From Radiobacillus kanasensis (GTDB lineage Bacteria > Bacillota > Bacilli > Bacillales > Amphibacillaceae), in the NCBI RefSeq assembly GCF_021049245.1, contig NZ_CP088020.1, positions 3,230,001 to 3,294,000 on the forward strand: a DNA stretch of 64,000 nucleotides, read 5' to 3'. Of this stretch, positions 51,206-59,716 are shown in pieces. Position 1 is the stretch's first letter. The number at the start of each line of letters is the position of its first letter. The notes under the pieces are model-generated. The model was not told where the DNA came from and made no database searches. It saw only the letters and a program-made list of their open reading frames with translations. A program made the position numbers and the translations under genes.

Positions 51206-53617
51206 TTATTTCTTATACACTTCCATTTCATAGATTCTTACACGGCCATCTGATGTATTAGTAATCTGTAAACGGACAGCTTCAGTTTTAACCATCTCGA
51301 ATTCATGTTCCATTATCGTTCTTTTATTGCCGGTAACAACAACAGTATCCTTCCAGTTTCCATTTTGGAGTGTCTGTATTTTATAATCGATTATTGGATA
51401 TCCTCTATATCCGACTATTTTCACTTCGTTTACTGAAGTGGGTTTTGGAAATGTAATCTTTAACCAATTTTCCTCATTTTTATTAGAAATCCACCTACTT
51501 CTAACGTGAGTGTCATTTCCATCATTGGCATTATCTGCTGTATAGGCATGAAAGTGACTGCTTGCCGTGGCTTTGCCCCCCTCTGTTTGTAAAGCAAGGT
51601 TTGTATGCTTGGGCGTTATGAAAAATGGTTCATTAACATCCCTTGCTTTTAAGCCTGATGTCTTGTTATTTCCATTTAAAAGCTTATAATTTACTTTTGA
51701 CCATAGCTTATATTTCTGTTCAGGAGTTACATCCAATGGCATATCTATGTTGAAGGTCACTTCACGTGTTTCTGTTGGTCCTAGAATAAAACTGTTCTCT
51801 TCTGAAAAAGCACCCCATCCATTAGGCAACTCCAGAGAAACTTCTGTTTTAATCGATTGTTCATGTTTGTTCGTAACTAGGACTTCAACTTGATGTGATT
51901 CTTTATCTAGTGCGATAACAGAATCATAAGGAATTGGTGTATTACGAACCAACTTTTGCTTGTGTGAAGGAGTGGTTTCTAGTTCCAATTCAGGATATGC
52001 AGCCAATTCCGAATAACGATTCCAAGGAAGATACATATCCCAATTACTTAGGCCAGTAATTATTCCATTGATTTCATTATTTCCTCCAAGAGAGGTGTTT
52101 TCTCCTAAAAAGTGTTCTTCATACCACTTCTTTGCGTACGGTTTTGTATTAGTGACCGCAAAGTTATTCACTTCTTCAAAGTGAGTTAATAATCGTTGGG
52201 GATCGTCTCCCAAAGATTCAGCTAGATTCCTGGCATCTGTACGAACGTTATTTCGATATCCCTCTTCATGAACCAAGGCCTCTAATAAAAGCTCTAAATG
52301 TGACTCCGCGGAATTCCTGAGAACATTTAAATTACCTTGTTCAACCGAGTGTGTTAATCCCCATCTGGTAAAAGCCTGAGTTATTGAAACACCAACATTC
52401 CATCCGGAATATCCCATTACATCTGCAAACTGGATTCTTTTATCCAGTAAATCTACCAACTCTTTATCACTTCTTCCAGCACTTGCATCATCACCAATTG
52501 TCACATTATATCCTCTACCAATATACTCATATATTTGATCAGCAAATGATTTAACTTTTCCTACCCCGCCTGTATTTGCCATCAGAACTATATCAGCTTC
52601 TTCATGGTTATTTACTATTGATCCACCCAATATAGACACATAATTCTTAATCACTTGGCTATAAGGAATATTTTGATACGGGGCGATCCAATCTTCACCA
52701 TTAACATGAGAATATTCAACCGATACTTTGGGCTGTAAATCAAACTTCTCCATCATCAACTTGGTCATGAGTAAGGATCCAACAACATCTGCTCCTGGCA
52801 TAATAATAATTTTATCGCTAACACCTAACTTATGAATTCTTTCCTGCAAGGCTATATGCTCAGGGCGGTGTAGTCCATAGGGATCAGCATCATCCTGTCC
52901 AATCACCAGGAAATCGATAATTCCCTTTTCAACCCAATCAATCATTAATTTGTTGATTGCAAGGTTTCGTTTACGTGCACGCATATAATCTTCTAACAAC
53001 TCTTTGGGAATACTTTCTGAAAGCTCCTCATATCTGTCAATCAGTTTCTTATCATTCATACCCAGATTTTCTATCTTATCTTTAAGAATTGACCATTCCC
53101 GAATTTCGCCCGCATAGTTCCCTGGGTAATCTCTTGTAGGGGAAATAGTCAATCTCATTAGCACATCAAAAGCGTATATTTTCTTATCCGGATTCTGTTC
53201 TTTCACCTTTTTTATTGCCTGTAAGTTCTCTTTTGCTTCCTCTAGCGATACTTCTCCATATCTGGAATTTATGAGACCACCATATGCAAGCATTGGAACG
53301 GCAATTACAGAAGCTGAGGTTTTCTTTGAGTCCTTAACCAACCAATCCCCTATTGCCTCTCCCTTCCCAGGCGTAAAATAATTTCCTAGTAAGTTTTCAT
53401 TTGGTGTATTAGCCTGAAATCCTCCAATTTCTGCTAACTTCTTTGGTGTATACAGCGGGAAAGGTCGATCATCTAACGGGACATATGAAATAGCATCCTT
53501 AGATTGATTCGTTTTCTTAGCATTTATTACATCTCCAGGAATTGTAGTTGTTACCAAACAAATCACTACAACGATAGTTAAAAACTTTCTAAAATCCATT
53601 ACCTTCTTAATTTTCAT
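51206..53617 (-). CDS. Secreted DUF4127 protein with C-terminal NEW3-like and F5/8-type C domains (803 residues)
   Basis: A signal peptide (LTIVVVICLVTTTIPGDVINA) precedes a DUF4127 domain (about 40-540) with the same motifs as the paralogue at 45.4 kb (YVPLDDRPFPLYTP, AYGGLINSRYG, RNLAINKLMIDWV, IGQDDADPYGLHRPEH, MPGADVVGSLL, VMGYSGWN). A NEW3-like beta-sandwich (about 570-660, LELPNGWGAFSEENSF) and a discoidin/F5/8 type C carbohydrate-binding domain (about 670-803, TASSHFHAYTADNANDGN, WLKITFPKPTSVNEVKIVGY) follow. The added domains indicate binding of an extracellular polysaccharide. The reaction is unknown. AAAAAGGAGCG precedes the ATG. Confidence 0.82.
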   Translation of the reverse strand: MKIKKVMDFRKFLTIVVVICLVTTTIPGDVINAKKTNQSKDAISYVPLDDRPFPLYTPKKLAEIGGFQANTPNENLLGNYFTPGKGEAIGDWLVKDSKKTSASVIAVPMLAYGGLINSRYGEVSLEEAKENLQAIKKVKEQNPDKKIYAFDVLMRLTISPTRDYPGNYAGEIREWSILKDKIENLGMNDKKLIDRYEELSESIPKELLEDYMRARKRNLAINKLMIDWVEKGIIDFLVIGQDDADPYGLHRPEHIALQERIHKLGVSDKIIIMPGADVVGSLLMTKLMMEKFDLQPKVSVEYSHVNGEDWIAPYQNIPYSQVIKNYVSILGGSIVNNHEEADIVLMANTGGVGKVKSFADQIYEYIGRGYNVTIGDDASAGRSDKELVDLLDKRIQFADVMGYSGWNVGVSITQAFTRWGLTHSVEQGNLNVLRNSAESHLELLLEALVHEEGYRNNVRTDARNLAESLGDDPQRLLTHFEEVNNFAVTNTKPYAKKWYEEHFLGENTSLGGNNEINGIITGLSNWDMYLPWNRYSELAAYPELELETTPSHKQKLVRNTPIPYDSVIALDKESHQVEVLVTNKHEQSIKTEVSLELPNGWGAFSEENSFILGPTETREVTFNIDMPLDVTPEQKYKLWSKVNYKLLNGNNKTSGLKARDVNEPFFITPKHTNLALQTEGGKATASSHFHAYTADNANDGNDTHVRSRWISNKNEENWLKITFPKPTSVNEVKIVGYRGYPIIDYKIQTLQNGNWKDTVVVTGNKRTIMEHEFEMVKTEAVRLQITNTSDGRVRIYEMEVYKK

Positions 53618-53809
53618 CTTTTAATCGCTCCTTTTTAAACTTAACGGATGGATCTTATTAATCATTTCCTATCCTTTTATACGCAACCAATAAGACATCA
53701 GTATTTTTCACTGTGCAAACCTTAGGTTGTATAAAGTATGTCGTTTAAAATGGCGAATAAAGGTGATAACCCATTTTTCAAAAACGCCTAATAAAGAAGA
53801 CACGGTCCA

Positions 53810-53832
53810 GAAATGGGCTTTATGCCCATTTC
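53810..53832. repeat. Hairpin in the 342-base gap after the sugar-binding protein gene
   Basis: A perfect 9-bp stem (GAAATGGGC / GCCCATTTC) with loop TTTAT. No T run follows on either strand. It lies between the binding-protein gene (whose transcript runs through it) and the 803-residue DUF4127 gene, where stabilising hairpins often raise binding-protein levels. The rest of the gap 53618-53959 shows no gene. Confidence 0.65.
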
Positions 53833-53959
53833 ATATAGAGACAATGTCTTATCCGGAAGGCGATCTTAAATAATTGGTTACCAGATGTAAAGTTATATAA
53901 TGTCTCGCACAAAACCTAATCCGGCATATTATTTGATTTACACACTATAATGCAACTTC

Positions 53960-55237
53960 CTATTCTTGCAAAATAACATTTACGTCTTTTTCCATCTGCT
54001 CTAGAATTTCTTCAGGTGAAGCAGATTGTGAATACAGTTTATCAAACCCATTTATGATTTCACTCTCAATCTTCGTCCAATCTTCATGCAACGGATAAGT
54101 AAATCCATTGTCCATCTCATTGATAAGTGCCAATTCGATGGATTCACGTGGTGGATTATTTGGTACATTTACAAACTCATCCGATTCAAGGACACTCTTT
54201 CTGGGCGGAACAAAGAATGCGGACTGGGCTTGGATACCTGTTTTACTTCCAAGAAACTTCAGAAGTTTTTTGGCTTCTTCAGGATGTTCACTTCCTTCAA
54301 ACGCAACAATTCCTGCTTGACCTAAAAGTGGAACTCTTCCTTCTGGTCCTTTTGGTAAAGGCGCGATGTCCCATTCAAAATCAGTTATCCCTCGTACGTT
54401 TGCAATGTAACTATACATAAATGGGAACATTCCAACTTTTCCACTCTCAAATGTAATATTTTCACCTGGTGGTACATGAGAATTATCTTCAAACATCATT
54501 CTGTTTAACATCTCAAAAGTAGCGATTCCTTCCGGAGAATTCCACTTAAACTCGCTCATGTCATCGGAAAACATTTTCCCTCCATATGAGAAGGTATGAG
54601 AAGGCATAGTCGCAAAGTTAGTCCACTCATTAAACAACCTTGCTCCATATTGTCTATCGCTTCCTTCCCCCTTAGATAATGCCTTAGCAGTTTCTTGAAA
54701 CTGTTCCCAAGTCCATTCGCCCTTTTTAGCCAATTCATTTGGAGTTTCAAGACCAGCTTCCTCAAACATTGTCCTGTTAACGTACATAATCATTGGTGGC
54801 GTGGAAAAAGGCAATCCCAATAACTTACCGTCATGCTCCCACAATTTGAGTGTTGAAGGAATGTAATCTTTAAAGTTAAACTCTTCATCATCACGGAAGT
54901 CCGAGATGTCTCGTAAGATGCCGTTATCAACAAACTGAGGAACCATCCGTTCAGCTACCCACCCTACATCCGGTAGTTCGTTACCAGCTGCTAAAACAGA
55001 GAGCTTTTGCTGATAATCAGCATGAGGTATGCTTTGAATTTTCACTTTAATGTTTGGATGTTCCTTATAGAACTCTTTAAGTAAATCCTCGTACATTGAG
55101 CTGTGTTGATCATTACCCCAAGTAGTAAACGTTAGTTCCACTTTTTCATCACTGCTACTCTTACTCGTTTCTTCTCCATTGCAGGCAACTAAAAACATTA
55201 AAACAAAGCCAAATAAGATTAAAAAGTACTTTTTCAT
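53960..55237 (-). CDS. Carbohydrate ABC transporter substrate-binding lipoprotein
   Basis: A 425-residue CUT1-type binding protein. The ATG at 55237 has GGGGAGGG 8 bases upstream, favoured over an in-frame ATG eight codons earlier. The lipoprotein signal ends in MFLVAC, then a Ser-rich linker and the core VELTFTTWGNDQHSSMYEDL, HPNIKVKIQSIPHADYQQKL. It captures an oligosaccharide or sugar derivative outside the membrane for the permeases downstream. A cre-like box lies about 50 bp upstream of the start. Confidence 0.88.
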   Translation of the reverse strand: MKKYFLILFGFVLMFLVACNGEETSKSSSDEKVELTFTTWGNDQHSSMYEDLLKEFYKEHPNIKVKIQSIPHADYQQKLSVLAAGNELPDVGWVAERMVPQFVDNGILRDISDFRDDEEFNFKDYIPSTLKLWEHDGKLLGLPFSTPPMIMYVNRTMFEEAGLETPNELAKKGEWTWEQFQETAKALSKGEGSDRQYGARLFNEWTNFATMPSHTFSYGGKMFSDDMSEFKWNSPEGIATFEMLNRMMFEDNSHVPPGENITFESGKVGMFPFMYSYIANVRGITDFEWDIAPLPKGPEGRVPLLGQAGIVAFEGSEHPEEAKKLLKFLGSKTGIQAQSAFFVPPRKSVLESDEFVNVPNNPPRESIELALINEMDNGFTYPLHEDWTKIESEIINGFDKLYSQSASPEEILEQMEKDVNVILQE

Positions 55238-55275
55238 TCTCTTTTCCCTCCCCTTTATCAAAAGATTATCAGGTT

Positions 55276-55289
55276 TGAAAGCGCTTTAA
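55276..55289. promoter_or_regulatory. Candidate cre site upstream of the sugar-binding protein gene
   Basis: TGAAAGCGCTTTAA differs from the palindromic cre form TGAAAGCGCTTTCA at one or two positions. It lies between the response-regulator stop and the binding-protein start. Confidence 0.6.
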
Positions 55290-55336
55290 TATTACAGAAT
55301 ATTAAGAAAAGGTTTGTAAAATTAAGATTCCTAACT

Positions 55337-56044
55337 TTACAAACCTTTTCTAAATTGTTGTGGTGTTTTTCCGATTTGTTTTTTAAATAAGGAAGCAAAA
55401 TGCTTTGCATTGGAGTACCCCACCAAGTGAGAAATATCATATATTTTCAAGTTGGTTTCTTTTAATAACTCCTTAGACTTTTCTATCCTTTTGTTCAATA
55501 TGTATTCAGATAGGTTAGTATTTGTCCCTTGTTTAAATAATTGACTGATGTAGTTCGGATGCAAATTTAGCAAGTTTGCTATAAAACTTAGAGATAAGTC
55601 TTCCTCTAAATGGGTTTCTATAATATCTGTAATTTGGCGAATATGATCATACCCCTCCGTGTTATAGGACTTTTCTTTATCCTGCCAAATTGCATCCAAT
55701 GTACTCGCTAACTCCCTTCTGTCTATAGGCTTTAATAAGTAATCCTTAACTCCAAGTTTTAATGCTTCCTTTACATAAATGAAATCATCATGGCCACTAA
55801 TTATTATTACTGGCAGGTGGGGGTACTTCCCTTTTAGAAGGGATATGAACTCAATTCCGTTCATACGAGGCATTCTAATGTCTGTGATAATTAAGTCAGG
55901 AACCTCAATATTTACAATTTCCAAAGCCTTTTCACCGTTCGAAGACTCCCATAACACTTTATACCCCATGATAACTTCTTCCAATAATGTTCTGACTCCT
56001 TGCCTAATAACTTCTTCATCTTCAATTAGCAAAACTTTTTTCAT
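55337..56044 (-). CDS. Response regulator with AraC-type DNA-binding domain (YesN type)
   Basis: A 235-residue regulator: an N-terminal receiver domain (KVLLIEDEEVIRQGVRTLLE with acidic pocket, phospho-acceptor Asp in DLIITDIRMPRMNG, Lys in DYLLKPID) and two C-terminal AraC helix-turn-helix motifs (LSFIANLLNLHPNYISQLFK and IYDISHLVGYSNAKHFASLF). The start at 56044 overlaps the kinase gene's 3' end; GGCGGTGA lies 5 bases upstream. It should activate the sugar importer operon. Confidence 0.9.
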   Translation of the reverse strand: MKKVLLIEDEEVIRQGVRTLLEEVIMGYKVLWESSNGEKALEIVNIEVPDLIITDIRMPRMNGIEFISLLKGKYPHLPVIIISGHDDFIYVKEALKLGVKDYLLKPIDRRELASTLDAIWQDKEKSYNTEGYDHIRQITDIIETHLEEDLSLSFIANLLNLHPNYISQLFKQGTNTNLSEYILNKRIEKSKELLKETNLKIYDISHLVGYSNAKHFASLFKKQIGKTPQQFRKGL

Positions 56045-57794
56045 GACGATCACCGCCTTTAAATGGCATGATTAATTCAATTCGCGTACCACCACTTTGT
56101 TTAGAATTAATACTCAACTTACTTCTATTTCCATAAAATAATGTCAATCTCTTATTTATATTTGTTAATGCAATTCCATTTTTCATACTCTCCTCTTCTT
56201 CACTAGACATGGATGATTCATCCTGCTCTAGCGTTTGCAAAATACTTTGAAGCTTATCTGTCTCAATACCTGCTCCATTATCCTCAACTGATATTACTAC
56301 ATAACCCTTGTTCAATCTTGCTGATATAAAGACCCGTATTCTTTCAATACTATCCTTAAATCCATGTTTAAAGGTATTCTCTACAAGTGGCTGCAAGATA
56401 TATTTCGGAACCATATAATCCATGACAGCTTCATCTATCTCCCATGAAACTTCCAGAGCTTCTCCTAATCGGCGTTTCATTATAGACACATAGGTACTAG
56501 TAAATTTTATCTCTTCCCTGAGTGTTATTTGCTGTTCCTCATTCTTTAATCGGTATCGTATTAATCTACCAAGTTCTGTTATCATATCTGACAATTCCAA
56601 TTGTTTATTTTTGATAGCTTTCATATTAATGGATTCCAGTGTATTAAATATAAAATGTGGATCCATTCGTGATTGTAATGCTTTATATTCTGATTCAGCA
56701 TTACGCCTATTCATCTCATACACTTCTTCAACTAAATGGTTTATTTCCGATAACATATTGTTATAGGCACCACTTAACTCAGCTATATCACCATTCGATT
56801 TATTAACGTTTATTTTGTTAAGCTTTTTATCCCGATGAAATTTTTTAATATTATTCTTTAAGGCTTCCAATGGACGAAGCAAGTAATTAGAAACATAATA
56901 GGACAGTCCTATTGTAATAATGATACATAATACAATGATAGTAGTTAAAAGCTCATTAAACTTATTAATCTCTCTATATAAATAACTCTTTGGTATAACG
57001 TTACTTATACGGAGATCCGTTTCATCTGATTCATGAGATACACATAAATATTGTTCACCCGTTTTTGTGTCCTTAAGCCACTGCAGATTAGTTCCACATT
57101 TAGTTAGCAAATTATTCATTTTCTTTTCGAACAAAGGGACACCTTCACTAAATATCTGCCAATTTTCTCCTGGTAGCCTTTCCGTAATCTCACTTAAATA
57201 CTCCGGAGAGAAATCCACTTTAATAATTCCGATATCCCTATGATTAGCAGGATCCTTTAATAATCTTATAAAACTGACATATTCTCTAATATCGTTTCTA
57301 TAATAGGTTTCGGATTTTTGTGGGTATATGACCCAACCACCATTTTTCTTCTTTACTTGAGAAAACCATTCTTGGTTTTTCAAATTGATAGAGTCCTGGA
57401 TACTAAAGTCATCCATATGGCTAAATATATGACCATTTTGTGTAAAGACATGGATACCATGGATCTGTTCCTTGTTAAAAATTATTCCTGATAAAAAAAG
57501 CGAAAAAACATTGGTGTGATTATGATTTGTATAATAGGCTGGGGAAGTTTGATCATATTGTCTTAATATATCTATTAAATGTCGATTGTATAAAACTGAC
57601 AATGTGGAGCGCGCAGAATCTTCTATCAATAAGTCTAGGTTTTGATTTAGCTGTACAATAGAATTCTCAACATTTGAGATTACTTCATTACTCTTAGAGG
57701 ATATAAAAACTTCATGGACTACTATCCAAATTACTAGTAGAGGAATCAGTACTAGGAATGCAAAAGTTATAAAAATTTTATGTCTTAGAACCAT
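56022..57794 (-). CDS. Membrane sensor histidine kinase (YesM type)
   Basis: A 590-residue kinase: an N-terminal helix, an extracellular dCache-like region (about 35-275), a second helix (about 280-300) and HAMP, then the His_kinase domain with phospho-acceptor His in MDPHFIFNTLE and an HATPase domain (PLVENTFKHGF, EDNGAGI, GIALTNINKRLTLFYG). It heads the operon, with a cre box in its promoter region. The likely signal is the sugar carried by the downstream importer. Confidence 0.9.
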   Translation of the reverse strand: MVLRHKIFITFAFLVLIPLLVIWIVVHEVFISSKSNEVISNVENSIVQLNQNLDLLIEDSARSTLSVLYNRHLIDILRQYDQTSPAYYTNHNHTNVFSLFLSGIIFNKEQIHGIHVFTQNGHIFSHMDDFSIQDSINLKNQEWFSQVKKKNGGWVIYPQKSETYYRNDIREYVSFIRLLKDPANHRDIGIIKVDFSPEYLSEITERLPGENWQIFSEGVPLFEKKMNNLLTKCGTNLQWLKDTKTGEQYLCVSHESDETDLRISNVIPKSYLYREINKFNELLTTIIVLCIIITIGLSYYVSNYLLRPLEALKNNIKKFHRDKKLNKINVNKSNGDIAELSGAYNNMLSEINHLVEEVYEMNRRNAESEYKALQSRMDPHFIFNTLESINMKAIKNKQLELSDMITELGRLIRYRLKNEEQQITLREEIKFTSTYVSIMKRRLGEALEVSWEIDEAVMDYMVPKYILQPLVENTFKHGFKDSIERIRVFISARLNKGYVVISVEDNGAGIETDKLQSILQTLEQDESSMSSEEEESMKNGIALTNINKRLTLFYGNRSKLSINSKQSGGTRIELIMPFKGGDRHEKSFAN

Positions 57795-57823
57795 CTACCA
57801 GCACCCCTTTGACACACTAATCA

Positions 57824-57837
57824 TGTAAGCGTTTTCC
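57824..57837. promoter_or_regulatory. Strong candidate cre site upstream of the two-component system
   Basis: TGTAAGCGTTTTCC matches the common cre form TGTAAGCGTTTTCA at 13 of 14 positions. It lies 30 bp upstream of the kinase start, so CcpA should repress the whole two-component/sugar operon on good carbon sources. Confidence 0.75.
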
Positions 57838-57941
57838 TTTATATTAAAACAAAACCTTCCACTTTTACAGGTTTAATGGAAATTTTGATAAAATACTTTA
57901 TATTGGATGATACACTTACTAACCAATCGTATTCGTCAAAA

Positions 57942-57967
57942 AGAGACATTCTCTCACGAATGTCTCT
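57942..57967 (-). terminator. Terminator of the LCP gene
   Basis: On the minus strand a perfect 9-bp stem (AGAGACATT / AATGTCTCT) with 8-base loop and T5 tail, 62 bp after the LCP stop codon. Confidence 0.82.
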
Positions 57968-58028
57968 AGCTAGTTATGTTATAAATATGTTTTTGTGCAA
58001 ACCCGTAGCTGGCTTCGTCATAACCATA

Positions 58029-58928
58029 TTAAGAAGCACTCTTAACCAGCATCTTATGAACCTTCGAAATCTCCTCATCCGTCACAGCCATATAGTATAT
58101 ACCATCAATGGTTGTTCCAGTTCCTTGCAGCTGATAAGTAGCAAAGTTCTGTCTTGTATCTTTGTAGTTAAACATCAAATTCTTCATATCTTCAAAGTTC
58201 ATGTTCGTTGCCATGTTGTTTCCTAATACATCCATTAATTCACTAATCTTACCTACAGAACCTAGATTAGCTCCTTTATCTATAATTCCTTGAATTACTT
58301 TTCTCTGACGTTCCGTACGACCGAAGTCACCACGTGGATCTTGTTTTCTCATACGAACATATTCAAGGGTTTCCGTCCCATCAAGGTTAACGTTACCTAA
58401 TCCAAAATCACTAAAGGCAATCTCGTTGTTAATCGTGATACCACCTAGCACATCAACGGTCTCAGCCAAGCCTTCCATATTTACGCGAACAAAATAGTCT
58501 AGTTCTATATCTAGCATATTTTCCACCGTTGCAATGGACATCTCTGGTCCACCGAAAGCGTAGGCATGGTTTATTTTATCCATTGCTCCTTTACCAACGA
58601 TTTCCGTTCTCGTGTCACGAGGTATGCTCACTAGTTGTGCACTATCACTACTCGGATCTAGGGAAAGAACCATTAGTGCATCCGATCTCCCTCTATCATT
58701 TCCTCTAGCATCTACCCCTAGTAAAAGAATATTAAGAGGCTTCTTTTCCTCTACTTTCTTTTGGACTACATCTCTATCAATGGTTTCGACAGGTTCATAG
58801 ACTTTCTTGTTTACGGTTTGTTTGGCATCGTTGTAAATACTGAATGCGTACGTGCCTATTCCGAGAATGATTACTCCAATAACGATTAAAGAGATTTTTA
58901 ACCATTTTCTGCTCTTTTTCTTCTTCAT
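58029..58928 (-). CDS. LytR-CpsA-Psr (LCP) family cell-wall glycopolymer transferase
   Basis: A 299-residue membrane protein with one N-terminal helix (LKISLIVIGVIILGIGTYAF) and an extracellular LCP domain (LNILLLGVDARGNDRGRSDALMV, SIPRDTRTEI, NHAYAFGG, YVRMRKQDPRGDFGRTERQR). LCP enzymes attach teichoic acids or other glycopolymers to peptidoglycan. It is transcribed alone; TTGTCT (58994-58999) and TATACA (58970-58975) on the minus strand with an 18-base spacer may be its promoter. Confidence 0.9.
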   Translation of the reverse strand: MKKKKSRKWLKISLIVIGVIILGIGTYAFSIYNDAKQTVNKKVYEPVETIDRDVVQKKVEEKKPLNILLLGVDARGNDRGRSDALMVLSLDPSSDSAQLVSIPRDTRTEIVGKGAMDKINHAYAFGGPEMSIATVENMLDIELDYFVRVNMEGLAETVDVLGGITINNEIAFSDFGLGNVNLDGTETLEYVRMRKQDPRGDFGRTERQRKVIQGIIDKGANLGSVGKISELMDVLGNNMATNMNFEDMKNLMFNYKDTRQNFATYQLQGTGTTIDGIYYMAVTDEEISKVHKMLVKSAS

Positions 58929-59147
58929 TTTTCCTATTCCTCCACTATAAGAAACTATTAACCAAACGATGTATAATAGTTATAATCATTTTTAGACAAA
59001 AGTCCCTACTAATTTACAAATATTCTCATTCATAATACCATATTCATTCATCATTTTGAATACCAATTATAGGGACATAATTTCCCAAATCCAGCATAGT
59101 CATCAACTAAACAATCCAAATAGAAAGTTATGAAAATACATTTCTTG

Positions 59148-59176
59148 TTGAAAACGCATTCATAATATGCTAGAAT
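59148..59176 (+). promoter_or_regulatory. Vegetative promoter of the murein-peptide cluster
   Basis: TTGAAA, exactly 17 bases, TAGAAT: a good sigma-A promoter. Transcription would begin near 59183, giving a leader of about 104 bases before the DUF3870 start codon. The stretch 58929-59147 shows only the LCP gene's upstream region, no gene. Confidence 0.7.
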
Positions 59177-59189
59177 TCTAAACGAATAA

Positions 59190-59263
59190 CCTCCGAGAGC
59201 ATCTGCATTTCAAGATGGACGCCGTTTCGTTACTGGAACAGCCCCCCACTTGAAAGATGGAGG
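59190..59263 (+). ncRNA. Predicted structured leader RNA upstream of the DUF3870 gene
   Basis: The leader can form an extended helix. CCTCC (59190-59194) pairs with GGAGG (59259-59263), ATC (59201-59203) with GAT (59256-59258), and TTTCAAG (59208-59214) with CTTGAAA (59249-59255). So the 15 bases of the 3' arm are fully paired, with two bulges on the 5' side. An inner hairpin GTTTC…GGAAC is possible. The 3' arm ends 23 bases before the ATG. I do not recognise a known riboswitch class. Confidence 0.5.
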
Positions 59264-59286
59264 ATCTTTCTGGAGAGTGAAAAGCG

Positions 59287-59604
59287 ATGTATCCCAAGAG
59301 TACTATATATGTTCTCGGGGAAGCGAAATCCCCAGGGAATAATGCGATAACAAAAGAATATGATTCTTTCTTTATTGGTTTTGTTGTCGATACTACAAAC
59401 AATCTTATTGTTGATACCGAGTGTACTTCCATGTTGGATATTACATCTAAATTTGTAACTAGCATTTTCGTTGGTCAGAGTATGGCTGACTGTGATTGGA
59501 TTGAGGATGAGGTTACCTCACGATACTTTGGATCTTCACAGAAGGCCATTATCGTAGCTTTCAAACAAGCTCATAAAAAATATATGAATGTCCTACATAA
59601 GTAG
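59287..59604 (+). CDS. DUF3870 domain protein
   Basis: A 105-residue soluble protein that matches the DUF3870 family: IYVLGEAKSPGNNAITKEYD at the start, FVVDTTNNLIVDTECTSMLD and QKAIIVAFKQAHKKYMNVLH at the end. No function is established; members often sit beside permeases of amino-acid or peptide catabolism. GGAGAGTG lies about 5 bases before the ATG. A hairpin with T tract separates it from the DUF819 gene. Confidence 0.75.
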   Translation: MYPKSTIYVLGEAKSPGNNAITKEYDSFFIGFVVDTTNNLIVDTECTSMLDITSKFVTSIFVGQSMADCDWIEDEVTSRYFGSSQKAIIVAFKQAHKKYMNVLHK

Positions 59605-59633
59605 GAAGCTGCTTTATCTTACAATACGTGGAT

Positions 59634-59682
59634 AAAACCCAGCTGCTAGAAGGATAATCCCTTTCTGGTGGCTGGGTTTTTC
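59634..59682 (+). terminator. Terminator or attenuator between the DUF3870 and DUF819 genes
   Basis: Nested arms AAAACCCAGC / GCTGGGTTTT and AGAAGG / CCCTTTCT form a long stem, ending in a T-run. It may reduce expression of the downstream genes. Confidence 0.75.
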
Positions 59683-59716
59683 ATATTTAAGCAATAACAA
59701 AAAGGAGGAATTCTAT

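Noticed and set aside
59190-59286. Glycine or tetrahydrofolate riboswitch, suggested by CTGGAGAGTG
   Set aside because: The flanking conserved segments of those classes are missing, and the motif is placed just before the start codon as a ribosome site.
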